Positions 16,051-26,700 of a DNA stretch of 64,000 bases are shown here, one piece after another; the stretch's first letter is position 1; the number at the start of each line of letters is the position of its first letter. The DNA is taken from positions 3,391,001 through 3,455,000 of the forward strand of contig NZ_CP118225.1 in the NCBI RefSeq assembly GCF_028768465.1. The letters are read 5' to 3'. The stretch is from Rhodopirellula sp. P2 (lineage in GTDB: Bacteria; Planctomycetota; Planctomycetia; Pirellulales; Pirellulaceae). The notes below the pieces were generated by a model, which searched no databases, was not told the origin of the DNA, and saw only the letters and a list, made by a program, of their open reading frames with translations. The translations under genes were made by a program, and so were the position numbers.

Positions 16051-17517
16051 TCACTTCTTTTGCTTGTTCATCCCGACCTTCTCCTCAATCGCGGTCTGAT
16101 TTTGCTGGAAGCCTGCGGCATCCCGTTTTGCGATCAGTTGCGCCCGCAACCTCTTCACCATCGAGGCGTATTCCGGATTGGCTGCTTGGTTTGTGAATTC
16201 ATGCGGGTCATTTTTCAGGTCGTACAGTTCCAGACCTCGTTCGCCAAAGCCCCACTGAGTGAAACGCCAGTTCGCTGTGCGAATCGATTCCCCGCCGCTG
16301 CGGCTGATCGTGAATGCCTGCTTTTTCTTCCATGCAGGCGATTCGGTATCGACCAGCAGAGGTGTCAGACTTTTTCCCTGAAGAGCGTCCGGAGCAGCAA
16401 GGCCGGCCAAGTCCGCCAGAGTCGGGTAGAGGTCGACCAGTTCCGTGATTTTTGTGGTCCCACGACCATGCTGGTCTTTGAGCCATGGCACGCTGATGAT
16501 CAACGGCACTCGCGTGGCCTCTTCGAACAGGTGTTGCTTTTGGAACTTGTGGTGATGCCCCAGAAGGTAGCCATGATCGCTGGTGAACACGACGATCGTA
16601 TTCTCTGCCAAGCCCTTTTCTTCCAGTGCATCCAGGACGCGTCCGACCTGGGCGTCCATGTAGGAAACGCTGGCGTAGTAGGCCTGCAATAGCCCTTGGT
16701 GCAGTTCCGGCGTCACCCCGTACGTGGTGCTGTTGCGTTTGTAGCCGCGGATGATCCCAGGCACGTCATCCAGATCATTTTCCGGCACGACAGGTGCTTC
16801 CATTTCATCGCGATTGTATGGGGCGAAATACTTTTTCGGTGCGACAAGAGGCACGTGCGGTCGGACGAATCCCACCGCCAGGAAGAACGGTTTGTCCTTG
16901 ACCTGTTCCAGCATCTCGATGGCCCGATCGGCTGCCATCCCATCGGCGTGATCGCTGTCGTCGCCGGATGCGATCACTCCGGTGAACGTCTGCGACCCGT
17001 TGTTCTTGGGGGACCAGTTCGTCCGTTCCCCGGGAGCGTTTTGTTCCGGAGCTTGGATGTTGATCGCTTCGTCCCATGAGAAGGGATCATCGCTTTCCGC
17101 GGTTCCGTCAATGATCTCAAACGGGATCCGCATGTGGTAGATCTTGCTGACTCGTCCCGCGTAGTAGCCGTTGTTGCGAAAGGTCTGCGACAGCGTCACC
17201 ACGTCGGGCATGCTGCCTCGCAAGGTGCCCTCATTGCCCAGAGTCAGATTCGAATACGGATACAGGCCGGACATGATCGACGCACGCGAGGCACCGCAAA
17301 CCGGGTACTGACAGTGCATGTTCTCGAACTTCACACCTCGCTGAGCGAGCCGATCAAGGTTCGGCGTCTTGCACTGCTTGTGCCCAAAGCCACTCAGGGC
17401 GGTATTCAGGTCATCGGCGATCAGGAACAGCACGTTCGGCTTTTCTGCATGTGCCGGTGACTGCGGGATCCACGTCGCTGTGATGAGTGCAAAAACTATC
17501 AGGCAAGTCGTTTTCAT
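16051..17517 (-). CDS. Exported sulfatase, iduronate-2-sulfatase-like
   Basis: 488 residues. A signal peptide ends near PAHA (residue 24). The sulfatase fold starts with PNVLFLIADDLN, whose DD pair binds calcium. The formylglycine motif is CGASR (74-78), so Cys74 would need conversion by a sulfatase-modifying enzyme. Metal and substrate residues appear in VFTSDHGYLLGHH and KFQKQHLFEEATRVPLII. The overall pattern is close to iduronate-2-sulfatases (S1_7). Its ATG (17517-17515) overlaps the previous stop as ATGA, so it is translationally coupled to the DUF5060 gene. Confidence 0.92.
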   Translation of the reverse strand: MKTTCLIVFALITATWIPQSPAHAEKPNVLFLIADDLNTALSGFGHKQCKTPNLDRLAQRGVKFENMHCQYPVCGASRASIMSGLYPYSNLTLGNEGTLRGSMPDVVTLSQTFRNNGYYAGRVSKIYHMRIPFEIIDGTAESDDPFSWDEAINIQAPEQNAPGERTNWSPKNNGSQTFTGVIASGDDSDHADGMAADRAIEMLEQVKDKPFFLAVGFVRPHVPLVAPKKYFAPYNRDEMEAPVVPENDLDDVPGIIRGYKRNSTTYGVTPELHQGLLQAYYASVSYMDAQVGRVLDALEEKGLAENTIVVFTSDHGYLLGHHHKFQKQHLFEEATRVPLIISVPWLKDQHGRGTTKITELVDLYPTLADLAGLAAPDALQGKSLTPLLVDTESPAWKKKQAFTISRSGGESIRTANWRFTQWGFGERGLELYDLKNDPHEFTNQAANPEYASMVKRLRAQLIAKRDAAGFQQNQTAIEEKVGMNKQKK

Positions 17518-18422
17518 CGTTCGTTTCTTCTTTCATCATTTTGAACGGTTAGGAGCAGCACCCAATCCTGATTGGGGGCTGATGGTGCAGTGGGGAGCGG
17601 GATCCAATTCCCCGCGTGCAGGCTCGCGGTGGTTCCTTCAAACTGACCGGTTCTGGGGTTGTACCACTTTGCTTGAAACTTCCCGTCATCGCTGCTCAGA
17701 TCGAGTTGCCCCGTCTTCGATGCGGTTGGATAGTAGATCGCGTAGACGTGACCTGGTTTGCAAAAAACCTGAGCGTCCAATGGAAACGATTTTCCCGCAC
17801 CCAGCCCGACCTTCAGAGTCGATTCGCCTTCGACCAATTCATCGGCCGGTGACATCTCCCAGAATGGCAGGTGTTCTTCCATGAAGGTTCGTGCGATCGC
17901 CACACTGTTCGACAGTGCTTGACGATTGGGTGTCTTGAACGACTCCCCGTCAAAAGAGATTGGCTCGCCCGCATCCGCATCCAGTGAAACAGCAACGCTT
18001 TCACCAACACGAAAGGATGCGTGGTAGGTCCAGGTTCCATTCTCGTCCGGAGTGAATCTTACTCGCCACACATTGCCTTCATCACCACCCTCTCCATCGC
18101 CGTCGAAGTAACCAGGAACGTGCGTCGTGTTCCCAGACGGGCCTTTGAATTCGACTTGCAGCCGATAATCCAGAAAGGGATTGGGATCGCAACTGGTTTC
18201 GGTGGATGCAGGTCCTTGGAAACGAACTGACATCGGGTGCCAAGTCACCCAACCACTGTCTTCTGAGCCAACCACTTCGGCGACGTTTGGTGCCTCGCGT
18301 TTCGTTTGCAGTGACTCTTGCGGAATGGATGCCGTCGGCGGTGCAGCATGCAGCGTGCTATCGAACGCCACAAAAATCGCACAGCCAAAGACGAGGGTGC
18401 CAATCGGACGGAGTGGGGTCAT
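17514..18422 (-). CDS. DUF5060 + collagen-binding-like protein with no catalytic barrel
   Basis: 302 residues from ATG 18422, which overlaps the upstream sulfatase stop (ATGA). A signal peptide (GTLVFGCAIFVAFDSTLHA) is followed by a DUF5060 beta-sandwich: WHPMSVRFQGP, NPFLDYRLQVEFKGP, VPGYFDGDGEGGDEGNVWRV and RFTPDENGTWTYHASFR. It then passes directly to HLPFWEMSPADEL, KPGHVYAIYYP, KWYNPRTGQFEG and DWVLLL, the end and 'collagen-binding' module of the same protein family. Full-length relatives carry a roughly 300-residue TIM-barrel glycosidase between these parts. Here it is missing, with the frame intact. It may be a carbohydrate-binding partner of the flanking sulfatases. Confidence 0.8.
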   Translation of the reverse strand: MTPLRPIGTLVFGCAIFVAFDSTLHAAPPTASIPQESLQTKREAPNVAEVVGSEDSGWVTWHPMSVRFQGPASTETSCDPNPFLDYRLQVEFKGPSGNTTHVPGYFDGDGEGGDEGNVWRVRFTPDENGTWTYHASFRVGESVAVSLDADAGEPISFDGESFKTPNRQALSNSVAIARTFMEEHLPFWEMSPADELVEGESTLKVGLGAGKSFPLDAQVFCKPGHVYAIYYPTASKTGQLDLSSDDGKFQAKWYNPRTGQFEGTTASLHAGNWIPLPTAPSAPNQDWVLLLTVQNDERRNER

Positions 18423-20056
18423 TGCTTGCCCTCTTGCTTGTGGGGTCGGGCTCGCCGTGAAGGTACAGCAAAGACTTGGACGTCGTTGGCCCACTGGTTC
18501 CATGCGTCTGCCATCTGCTTCCGTCGCTGAGGGAATTTCGAGGACAGATCGTGAAGTTCGGTGCGATCGTCTTTGAGGTTGTAAAGTTCCCACGCGTCTT
18601 CGTTGGCTGCCTGTTTTCCTGCAACGGCGTTGGCGACAAGTTTCCAATCGCCATCGATCACCAAACCATTGCTTTCGTGCTCGTTGAACAGCCAGTTTTC
18701 CCGGTCAAGCTTTTCTCCCTTCATTGCAGGAACCAGGGAAATGCCGGGCAGTTCCGGGATCGCGTTGCCGTGGGCATGGCTGGGGTACGATGCTCCGCTA
18801 AGCTCAATGAACGTCGGCATCAAGTCGATCAAATCAGCGTTGGACGCATACCAGTTCTCTTGCGGTTTGATGCCGGCGGGCCAGTGCATGATGAAGGGAG
18901 TGGCGGCACCGCCTTCGTAGGTGTGGTGCTTGTAAAACCGAAACGGTGTCGAGGAGGCGTTGGCCCAAGGACGACTGTAGGTCGTGCCAATCCCAGGCTG
19001 GACGTTGCGAAGTTCGGCGTCCGCAAATGTCGGATCCGCCATCAGCTTGCCTTCTTGGCACGCGCCGTTGTCGGATAGGAAGATCACCAACGTGTCTTGG
19101 GCCACGCCCATTTCATTCAACCGGCTCATCAGCTTGCCGATGTTCTGATCCACCCGGTCGACCATGGCCGCGTAAACGGCCATGCGTAGTGATTCCAGTT
19201 TCTGCTGGTCGGCATTGAGCGAGTCCCACGCGGGAACCTGATCGTCGCGCGGCGACAACTTCCAGTTTGGGTCGATCAGCCCCAGTTCGATCTGTCGCTG
19301 GTAGCGTTGCAGACGAAGTTGATCCCAGCCGATCGCGTAGGTGTCACGGTACTTGTCGATGTCTTGTTCGTGAGCTTGCAGAGGCCAATGGGGCGCGTTG
19401 TACGCCAAGTACAAAAAGAAAGGACGCTTGGCTTTCGATGCTGTTTCTTCTTCGATAAATTTGATCGCGTGATCAGTGAAGGCATCTGTCGTGTAGTACG
19501 GTCGATCCGTCGTGCTCTCCCGCGACTCCACCAGTTCGTTTTGACTTGTGATTTCATCCGGCTTGAAATAGCGAAACGCTCCAGTCAAGCTGCCGTAGTA
19601 CTTTTCGAATCCTCGTTGGAGTGGCCAGTAACTTTTGTCTCGCATTCCGAGGTGCCATTTTCCAGACATCAAGGTGGCGTAACCGGCGGGTTTCAAGACT
19701 TCAGCGATCGTGACGCAATTTCGGTTCATTGCCCCGTGATAGCTCGGTACACCAAGGTCATGTTTCAATCCCGTCATGTGGCCGATGCCCGTTTGGTGCG
19801 TCGGTAAACCGGTCATCAGTGTCGCACGCGTTGGGCAACAACGAGAGTTGTTGCGAAAGTGAGAAAACCGAACTCCGCCTGCCGCCAACGCATCGATGTT
19901 GGGCGTGTTGATCTCACCGCCGTAGCAACCGATATCCGAAAAACCCATGTCATCGACCAAGATGACGACGATGTTCGGTTGGTCGGCTCCGTGTGCGACC
20001 AGCGGCATGGCAAGCAGCAGGATGCAGGTTGCAGCAAATCGAATGCAGTGTTGCAT
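18419..20056 (-). CDS. Exported arylsulfatase
   Basis: 545 residues. Signal peptide MQHCIRFAATCILLLAMPLV, cleaved near AHGA. PNIVVILVDDMGFSDIGCYG provides the calcium-binding DD. The formylglycine site is CCPTR (73-77) in the form RCCPTRATLMTG, a canonical C-x-P-x-R. GKWHLG supplies the conserved Lys/His, and IFLSDNGA is the Asp/Asn metal site. This is the general arylsulfatase A/B-like (S1_4) type seen many times in Rhodopirellula. The last gene half overlaps the DUF5060 start by ATGA, so this gene leads a three-gene coupled unit ending at 16051. Confidence 0.94.
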   Translation of the reverse strand: MQHCIRFAATCILLLAMPLVAHGADQPNIVVILVDDMGFSDIGCYGGEINTPNIDALAAGGVRFSHFRNNSRCCPTRATLMTGLPTHQTGIGHMTGLKHDLGVPSYHGAMNRNCVTIAEVLKPAGYATLMSGKWHLGMRDKSYWPLQRGFEKYYGSLTGAFRYFKPDEITSQNELVESRESTTDRPYYTTDAFTDHAIKFIEEETASKAKRPFFLYLAYNAPHWPLQAHEQDIDKYRDTYAIGWDQLRLQRYQRQIELGLIDPNWKLSPRDDQVPAWDSLNADQQKLESLRMAVYAAMVDRVDQNIGKLMSRLNEMGVAQDTLVIFLSDNGACQEGKLMADPTFADAELRNVQPGIGTTYSRPWANASSTPFRFYKHHTYEGGAATPFIMHWPAGIKPQENWYASNADLIDLMPTFIELSGASYPSHAHGNAIPELPGISLVPAMKGEKLDRENWLFNEHESNGLVIDGDWKLVANAVAGKQAANEDAWELYNLKDDRTELHDLSSKFPQRRKQMADAWNQWANDVQVFAVPSRRARPHKQEGKQ

Positions 20057-20159
20057 GACGTTCCAGTGAAGAATGACGTGATCGAGTAGGTCGGTTGGAA
20101 GGGGCGATGGGCTTCGGGGGGTGGTTGACCGGGTTGATGATCCCGGTTGCGGGAAATCT

Positions 20160-21635
20160 TTATTGATGGGCAGGCGGCAGTGCGAAGTCTTTCAGTAACT
20201 GCGGCGGACCGCTGAGCGATTCGTCATCGCCGACTTCTTCCATTCGCTTGGAAACCATCGCTCGCAGTTCCACTAGCTTCGCAGCGTGGTCAGGCGATCC
20301 CGCAAGGTTGTTCTGTTCGTACGGGTCCTGCTCAATTTGATAAAGCTCTTCGGCAGGACTGCTGTGATAGTCATGCAGGAACGCGGCCGCCTTGGGGTCC
20401 GTTTTGGCTGCCTCGATGTACGATTGCCAGTGGCGGCCGGCATGCGCCCAGTGCTTGGGGTCACGCGGGGATTCCTTGGCCCACACGTCGGTGTGGGTGG
20501 TGTAGGCGAATTCCGGGTGCAGGTTGCGGATGTATTTCCATTTGCCCGCGCGGACGCTGCGAATCGGGTAGACATTTTTTTCTTTGTCCCCTTTGTGCGT
20601 TGCGAAGATCACATCGCGATGTTGGTCGGTTTCGCCAAACAACACCTTGGCGAACGACCGTCCGTCGATGCCAGAGGGCGATGTTCCACCGGCCAAGTCG
20701 ATCAGGGTCGGCATCAGATCGATCCAACTGACCATCGCATCGGTCGACGACCTGGGCTGGATCTTGCCGGGCCAAACCGCAATCAAAGGGGTGCGGATCC
20801 CCGTTTCGTAGAGAGACCATTTCGCGAACGGCCACGGCATCCCATGGTCCGAGGTATAAACGACCAGGGTGTTGTTCACGTCCAGGTGTTTGGCGATCAG
20901 TTGTCGAGTTTGGCCGACGCGGCGGTCGATGTCTTCGGCTCCTTCGACGTATCGCGTCATTTCCACTCGGGCTTCGGGCGTGTCGAAGATCTTGGGCGGA
21001 ATGACGACGTCTTCGGGAGCGATTCTGGCCTCCTCTTTGGGCGGCCACGCGGTGTGCGTGTCTGTCCAACCAAGGAACAGGGCCAGTGGTGCAGCGTCTT
21101 CAGGGCGTTGCTGCAGAAACGTTTCAACCTGATCCAGCGTCATCGTTTGTTGCAAACCGCCGCCGCCCAGAATCTTGACACCGTCGGGCACGTATTGGCC
21201 GAAGTGCTTCCTGCCGGCGTGCCCAACCTTGCCATGAAAAACGACCTCGTACCCTTGTTCCAACAGTGCCGGCAACAGCGAAACGACACCGGGTTTGAAA
21301 TCGGTTTCGTGGTTGCCAACGACGCCGTTGCTGTAGGGCATTCGACCCGTGAAAAGTGCCGCGCGACTGGGGGCACAGGCGGGGGATGCGACATAGGCGT
21401 TGTCGAATCGAATCCCCTCTTCCGCCATTCGTTGAAGGTTGGGCGTTTGGAACTCGCTGGATCCATACACCGACGAATGATGCACGCCGTGATCATCGGC
21501 GATGGTGATCACAAAGTTCGGTTTCGCGGCCATGGCTGTCGACCCGCACAGCAGCACGATGGCGAGGGCGATGGATGGCACAGGACATTGTGCAGCAAGC
21601 TTCCACGGAAACCAGTTGCGAGAGCGGGTATTCAT
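20160..21635 (-). CDS. Exported sulfatase, N-sulfoglucosamine-sulfohydrolase-like
   Basis: 491 residues from ATG 21635 (GGAT upstream); a TTG four codons earlier is less likely. The hydrophobic signal (SIALAIVLLCGSTAMA) ends near residue 36. PNFVITIADDHG gives the metal DD, and CAPSR (87-91) is the formylglycine motif. VYTSDHGMPWPFAKWSLYETGIRTPLI contains the second metal site. The 'SP.C.PSR..L.TG..P..NGV.GN' pattern and short length point to the heparan-N-sulfatase-like S1_8 branch. It lies 103 bp upstream of the next sulfatase and may share its transcript. Confidence 0.92.
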   Translation of the reverse strand: MNTRSRNWFPWKLAAQCPVPSIALAIVLLCGSTAMAAKPNFVITIADDHGVHHSSVYGSSEFQTPNLQRMAEEGIRFDNAYVASPACAPSRAALFTGRMPYSNGVVGNHETDFKPGVVSLLPALLEQGYEVVFHGKVGHAGRKHFGQYVPDGVKILGGGGLQQTMTLDQVETFLQQRPEDAAPLALFLGWTDTHTAWPPKEEARIAPEDVVIPPKIFDTPEARVEMTRYVEGAEDIDRRVGQTRQLIAKHLDVNNTLVVYTSDHGMPWPFAKWSLYETGIRTPLIAVWPGKIQPRSSTDAMVSWIDLMPTLIDLAGGTSPSGIDGRSFAKVLFGETDQHRDVIFATHKGDKEKNVYPIRSVRAGKWKYIRNLHPEFAYTTHTDVWAKESPRDPKHWAHAGRHWQSYIEAAKTDPKAAAFLHDYHSSPAEELYQIEQDPYEQNNLAGSPDHAAKLVELRAMVSKRMEEVGDDESLSGPPQLLKDFALPPAHQ

Positions 21636-21728
21636 AAAGAGATCCAACTTGTTAGCGAGGCGTGGGTTCGAGGGTGCGGTTTTCAGGGGTAATCAGGCAA
21701 AGAGCCGCTTCCAAGGCAGCAGCCCCAG

Positions 21729-21786
21729 CTAAGCAGGTCGGCAGGAATGATCGGGTGCAACGAAGTGAGCCGTTTGGGCGTTAGCC
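21729..21786 (+). repeat. 58-bp intergenic repeat family, copy 2
   Basis: CTAAGCAGGTCGGCAGGAAT...GTGAGCCGTTTGGGCGTT, between two sulfatase genes. Nearly the same sequence as 12253-12310. Confidence 0.7.
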
Positions 21787-21854
21787 CCGGTTGTACGTGG
21801 GAGCAACGACGCGACCCCCAAAAAACAAAAGCTGAAAGACTCCTGCCGAACTGC

Positions 21855-23675
21855 TTATTGAGATAGAGTCACGGTTTTCCCGTGAGCGGGTTTCAGTTCG
21901 ATGGACTTGATCGACGTGGTGCCGGCGGGAAGGTGGACGCGGACGTGAATGATTGGCGAATCACCGGGCAGACTGGTTTGGATCGTTTGCCACTGGCCCG
22001 ATTTCTCGACGCCAACATTGATTCGCTTGGCCGCGACGAAACCCTTGTCGGCTGAGTTTCGCCAGCAGAGGCCGATCGCACCGGACGTTGCCGTTTTGAC
22101 AACCATGTTGACGGAAACCGGGCCGGCCAAACGCAAACCATTTCGAGTGATGAACGGTGTTTGCTTCGTGCCCAGCGTTTGCGGGGCGATCTGCAAACCC
22201 TCGCTAGTGACATCCATTTTGCCGTTGCGGACGATCCATGCAGACGCTGACTTCTTGGATCCTGATTGGGAACTTGCCGAATCGGTTTTCGGGATGGGGT
22301 TTGTAGGCAGCGGTGTCGCCGGTTTACCGTCGAGATAGAAATCGAAGTAGTCGGTGGCCGCTTTGGACATCTCGCCGTTGGACAAGCCGGGCGGATCGAG
22401 CTGGCTGGCCCAGCCCGATAGCTTTTCGCGTAAACGATCGGCAATCTCTGGGTGATCACCCGCGAGATCGTGTTGCTCTTCGAGATCATTTTTTAGGTTG
22501 TACAAATACTCGCGGTCACCGCCGCGAAGCAGCTTCCAATCGCCTTCGCGAATGGCCGATTGGGCAACCCAACGCCAGGCGAGGAATTCATGCGGTGGTT
22601 CGTTCGTTTTCCCGGTGAGATACGGAATCAAGTTGACGCCGTCGAAGTCCCCGGGTTTCGATTCGATGTTCGCCAAATCCGCAGCCGTTGCCGCCACGTC
22701 CAGAGCGCTGACCGGGTGCTCGAACACTTGCCCGGCGAGAATCGTTCCGGGCCAAGCGATCACAAACGGGACGTGCATGCCGCCTTCGGAGAGCATCCCT
22801 TTTTCACCGTTCAGCGGGTCGTTCAAAGAACCGTCCCAGCCTGGACCTCCACCGGGAGCATCACGCTTGTGAATCTTCAGTGGTGCGCCGTTGTCGCCGA
22901 TGTAGAAAATCAGTGTCTTTTCGGTCAGATTGTTCTCGGCCAGCGTCTCGGTGATCCGTCCGACACCATCGTCCACTGCGGACAGCATTGCCAATGCTTG
23001 CCGACGTCGCTCGGGCATCTTGCCCGGGAATCGATTCAGGTACTTTGGCGGCGCGTCCAACGGGACGTGGGGGGCACGGTACGCGACATACAGAAAGAAG
23101 GGATCGTCTTTGTATCGTTCGATCAGCGAGGCCGCGGCTTGGCTGCATCCATCGACGTGATACATCTGGGGATGCAAGCTCGACATCTCGCGATCGCTGC
23201 CATCCAGATTGATGTTGGCGGCAAAGGGGGCGGCGGAGTTTTGGTTGAACACGTGCTTGAATCCGTGCTCGGTGATTTTGGGCCCTGGTCCGAGGTGCCA
23301 TTTCCCGAATTGCGCGGTCATGTACCCCGCATCCTGCAGGCGTTCGGCAATCGTCAGCTCGCGATCGAATCCCTGCAACGTTTTTCCGTTGGCTTCGACG
23401 CCGAACTTCGATTGGAACTTTCCGATCAGCAATCCGGCTCGCGACGGCACGCACTGCGGCGCCGTGCTGTAGCCATGCCGGGCCAACACGCCAATCCTTG
23501 CCAACGCATCCACATTGGGCGTCTTGATGTCGTCAAGAACTCCTTGGCAGGACAGATCCGCGTGGCCGTGATCATCCGTGTAGAACACGATGATGTTGGG
23601 TCGAGAATCTGCCGCGTTGGCAAGCGTTGCTGAAAGCCAAACCAGAGGGATGCAGAAGATGATGAACTTGTTCAC
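21855..23675 (-). CDS. Exported sulfatase with an extra C-terminal beta domain
   Basis: 606 residues. Signal peptide MNKFIIFCIPLVWLSATLANA. PNIIVFYTDDHGHAD carries the metal-binding DD, CVPSR (75-79) is the formylglycine site, FGKWHLG is the conserved Lys/His block and FYIGDNGAP the second metal site. The sulfatase fold ends near residue 440. About 140 more residues follow after a Ser/Lys-rich linker and read like a beta-sandwich (AWIVRNGKMDVTSEGLQIAP ... SGQWQTIQTSLPGDSPIIHV), perhaps for glycan binding. It lies 83 bp downstream of the PVC cytochrome gene. Confidence 0.92.
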   Translation of the reverse strand: MNKFIIFCIPLVWLSATLANAADSRPNIIVFYTDDHGHADLSCQGVLDDIKTPNVDALARIGVLARHGYSTAPQCVPSRAGLLIGKFQSKFGVEANGKTLQGFDRELTIAERLQDAGYMTAQFGKWHLGPGPKITEHGFKHVFNQNSAAPFAANINLDGSDREMSSLHPQMYHVDGCSQAAASLIERYKDDPFFLYVAYRAPHVPLDAPPKYLNRFPGKMPERRRQALAMLSAVDDGVGRITETLAENNLTEKTLIFYIGDNGAPLKIHKRDAPGGGPGWDGSLNDPLNGEKGMLSEGGMHVPFVIAWPGTILAGQVFEHPVSALDVAATAADLANIESKPGDFDGVNLIPYLTGKTNEPPHEFLAWRWVAQSAIREGDWKLLRGGDREYLYNLKNDLEEQHDLAGDHPEIADRLREKLSGWASQLDPPGLSNGEMSKAATDYFDFYLDGKPATPLPTNPIPKTDSASSQSGSKKSASAWIVRNGKMDVTSEGLQIAPQTLGTKQTPFITRNGLRLAGPVSVNMVVKTATSGAIGLCWRNSADKGFVAAKRINVGVEKSGQWQTIQTSLPGDSPIIHVRVHLPAGTTSIKSIELKPAHGKTVTLSQ

Positions 23676-23758
23676 TTGGCTGCCTGTTGGTGTGAGTGAT
23701 CTGACATCGCTGGAAGCCTATCCTACGTTGGGATGCGTTTTGCAAAGATTCTGAAGGG

Positions 23759-26700
23759 TCAATCGTTCGGGATACCGTGGATGGTCCAGTAAATGTTTTC
23801 TTTGAAGGGATTGCCGCTGGAGTCCTGCACTTCCATATGCAAGTGCAATTGATCGACGGGACGCAAATTGGGTGTCCACAATGACAGCGTTTTGCCATCC
23901 TCGCTGAGGGAAACCGATTCGATCGGCAGGTCTTGTTTTCCAACTTCACCCGTTTCGGGATGATAGAAGTCGGAACCGTAATTCTCGGTCCACTTGTAGT
24001 TCCATTGCTCGGCCACGTACGCAGATGCGCCAGTCGATGCAGCATGATCCAGTGGGAAGTTGAATCGGAGTCGAAGTTCGCCGGGATGCACTTCGCAGTG
24101 CGTGATCATGCGAATGGGCTTGCCGGTGTGGCGAACGCGATAGATGCCGCCATCGGCAAGGTCGCCACGTCCGTTGTCGTTCCATCCATTCAGCCCCGTC
24201 ACATACAGTTGTCCATCGACGGGGTTGACGCGTCCTCGCATGATGCCGGTACCAAATTCGTGCGGGAACCGAACCAGGGCGGCTTGCGCCAAACCGTCCA
24301 CTTCCTGCGTCATCAGATAGAACAAATGCCCCTGGCCAAAACTGGTGTGCAGCAATCGACCCGCCAAGGGACCAAACCGCTGGTCTTCCACGAAGACTTG
24401 GCCGCCCGATGAATTGTCGACCTCCTGCGGCATCCAAATCAGCGGCGGGTCGAAGGTCTTTGGCGGAACCACTTTTCGGTGATCGATCTTTCCACCGTCC
24501 GGCGCCCATGCACCGCCACCTTTGTTCTGCACGTAACCATAAAAGCCACCCCGTTTGACGAGATTGATCTTCGACGCTGGCATCCACGTGCCCTGGTTGT
24601 CGCTGACCGTCAGCCGACCATCGGGCAGAATTCCCATTCCATTGGGCGTTCGCAGTCCGGTGCAGATCACCTCGCGGCTTTTTCCATCGGCGGAAACCTT
24701 GACGATCGCCCCTGGCAATTTGTAATCCGTGTACTGACCGCTTTTGGCGTAGTAGAAGTTGCCTTCCGCGTCCGTCTGCAAATCGAAGTTGAAGGCATGG
24801 AAGAACGTCGAAACGTCCGTGTCGGCGCTGAAACTTTCATAGAAGTCCGCCTCGCCGTCCTGGTTGGTGTCGTGCAGTCGCGTCAGTCGGTCTCGGCAAT
24901 TCACGTAAACCAGCCCGTCGACCACTTTGATTCCAAAGGGTTCGAACATTCCGCCCGCGAACCGTTTCCAGCGCACATTCAGCAAGTCGTCGTCGATGCC
25001 GGACACGATCCACACGTCACCGCCGACCGTTGCCACCGCCATTCGGCCATCGGGAAAGAAATCGATCGCTGACGTGCGGAACCATGTATTCCAGGGTGTC
25101 GACTGCGGGATCGAAATGGTGTCGACTTCGTAAGCACCGGATTGAAAGCCCCGGTAGCCGATCGTTTCAAAGACTTCTGGCCAGCGCAGGTCGCCACCTG
25201 CCGTCATCGCGGCGGGATCAATCGCCGAGAGTGCTAGATCCTTTGCGTCGGCAGCAGCATCCCCGAATCGAACGATGTCGATCACGCGTGTTGTTTCACC
25301 TGCGGGAATCTTCACGACCCATCGTTGCTGGTCATCCAAAGAAAGCGTCACTTCATCAACGTCGCCCCGCAAAATGGGACGGACGCGACCAGGGCCCGAT
25401 TTTCCGACTGCCAGCAGCAAACCCTTCCCGCCCTGAATTGTCAGCGTGTGTCGGATTGCCGTTTGATTCGGTATCGCGGATGGCACTTCAAGAATCTGGC
25501 GGCCATCGATGGAGTAATTCAATACGATTTGATCGCCGCAGAGAAAGTGGCCGTGGTAGTCCAGCCAACCCTGTGGCAGCGGACCACGCGGCAACAGATC
25601 CGTTTTCGGATAGTCCAGCGATCCATCGTGTCCCCATTGCCAAAGGTCCAACGCCGCAACCATTTGGCCTCGCGGTTTGGGATACCCTTCACCTCGGCCG
25701 CGTTTGTGTTGAGTTTGATCCACATCCAGAAAACCGCCGGACCAAATCGCGGCTTGATCCATCGTGTGTAAGTCGTAGGCGATCGAGAGGTTGCCCAGTT
25801 TGACCGTCAACGCGCTGTTGACGTCGCGGCCCAGTTGCGATGCCAGCGCCGGGCCGTAGTCGCGATCGGGATCGAGCTTGAAGTCTCCCATGTCCGTGCC
25901 CTTGGGCAGCGAACTCAAGTATTTCGGTGTGACCGGAAAGTAGTCCGGGTTGGAGTCCTTCATGAACTGCTGACGAATGTAGGCCACGACTTCGTAACGT
26001 TCCCGTGGGGACAGAGCCGAAGCAGCCGCCATCAAGCCGTTTCCATGCGAGAGCGTTTTGAACATGCTGTGCGGGTCGGCACCGAACTTCAGCTTCTGTG
26101 TGCCGAACGCTCGGGCGGTTGCCAGCGAGGGCGTGTTTCCATCTTTGCCATGGCACTGATAGCACGTGGACTCGTAAATCTGTTTGCCGCGTTTCAGCTT
26201 TCCGTTTTCAGCCCGCCGGATGATCTGGGCGTGATTCAGGTTGATGGTGTCGTCTTTGGGAATCAATTGCTCCGCGGTTGGCTTCAGGGCATCAGCTCGC
26301 TCGCGGCCACCTTCATGAATCGCAAGCAGGTAGCTGATCAAGTCGAGGAACTCCCGCGGGGAGTTCAGTGTTGCGACCAAGCCCTCGGGCATCATCGAAA
26401 CGTGGGAGGTATTGCGAGCTTCGATGTCGTCTTTCGCGATCGAGAGACTGGCTTCTAAATTGGTGGCGTCGCGGAGTTCCAGTTTGTCGTCGTCTTCAGA
26501 CACCAGCATTCCCGCTCGAACTTCACCATCGGCTGTGAGCAGTTGGACCGTTTCGTAGCCCTTGCGAATGGATTGGGAGGGATGCAGAAGTGATTCAACC
26601 AAGTGAACGTCAGTGATGCTTTCTCCCAATCGCGTCAGGTCGGGACCAAGCGGTGACTGTCCATCGCCAGTCACATGACAGTTCGCGCATGCGGCTGCAG

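Noticed and set aside
20286..21692. 468-residue plus-strand frame
   Set aside because: Antisense to the sulfatase at 20160-21635, which has a signal peptide and a formylglycine motif.
22560..23633. 357-residue plus-strand frame
   Set aside because: Antisense to the sulfatase at 21855-23675; no recognisable fold.
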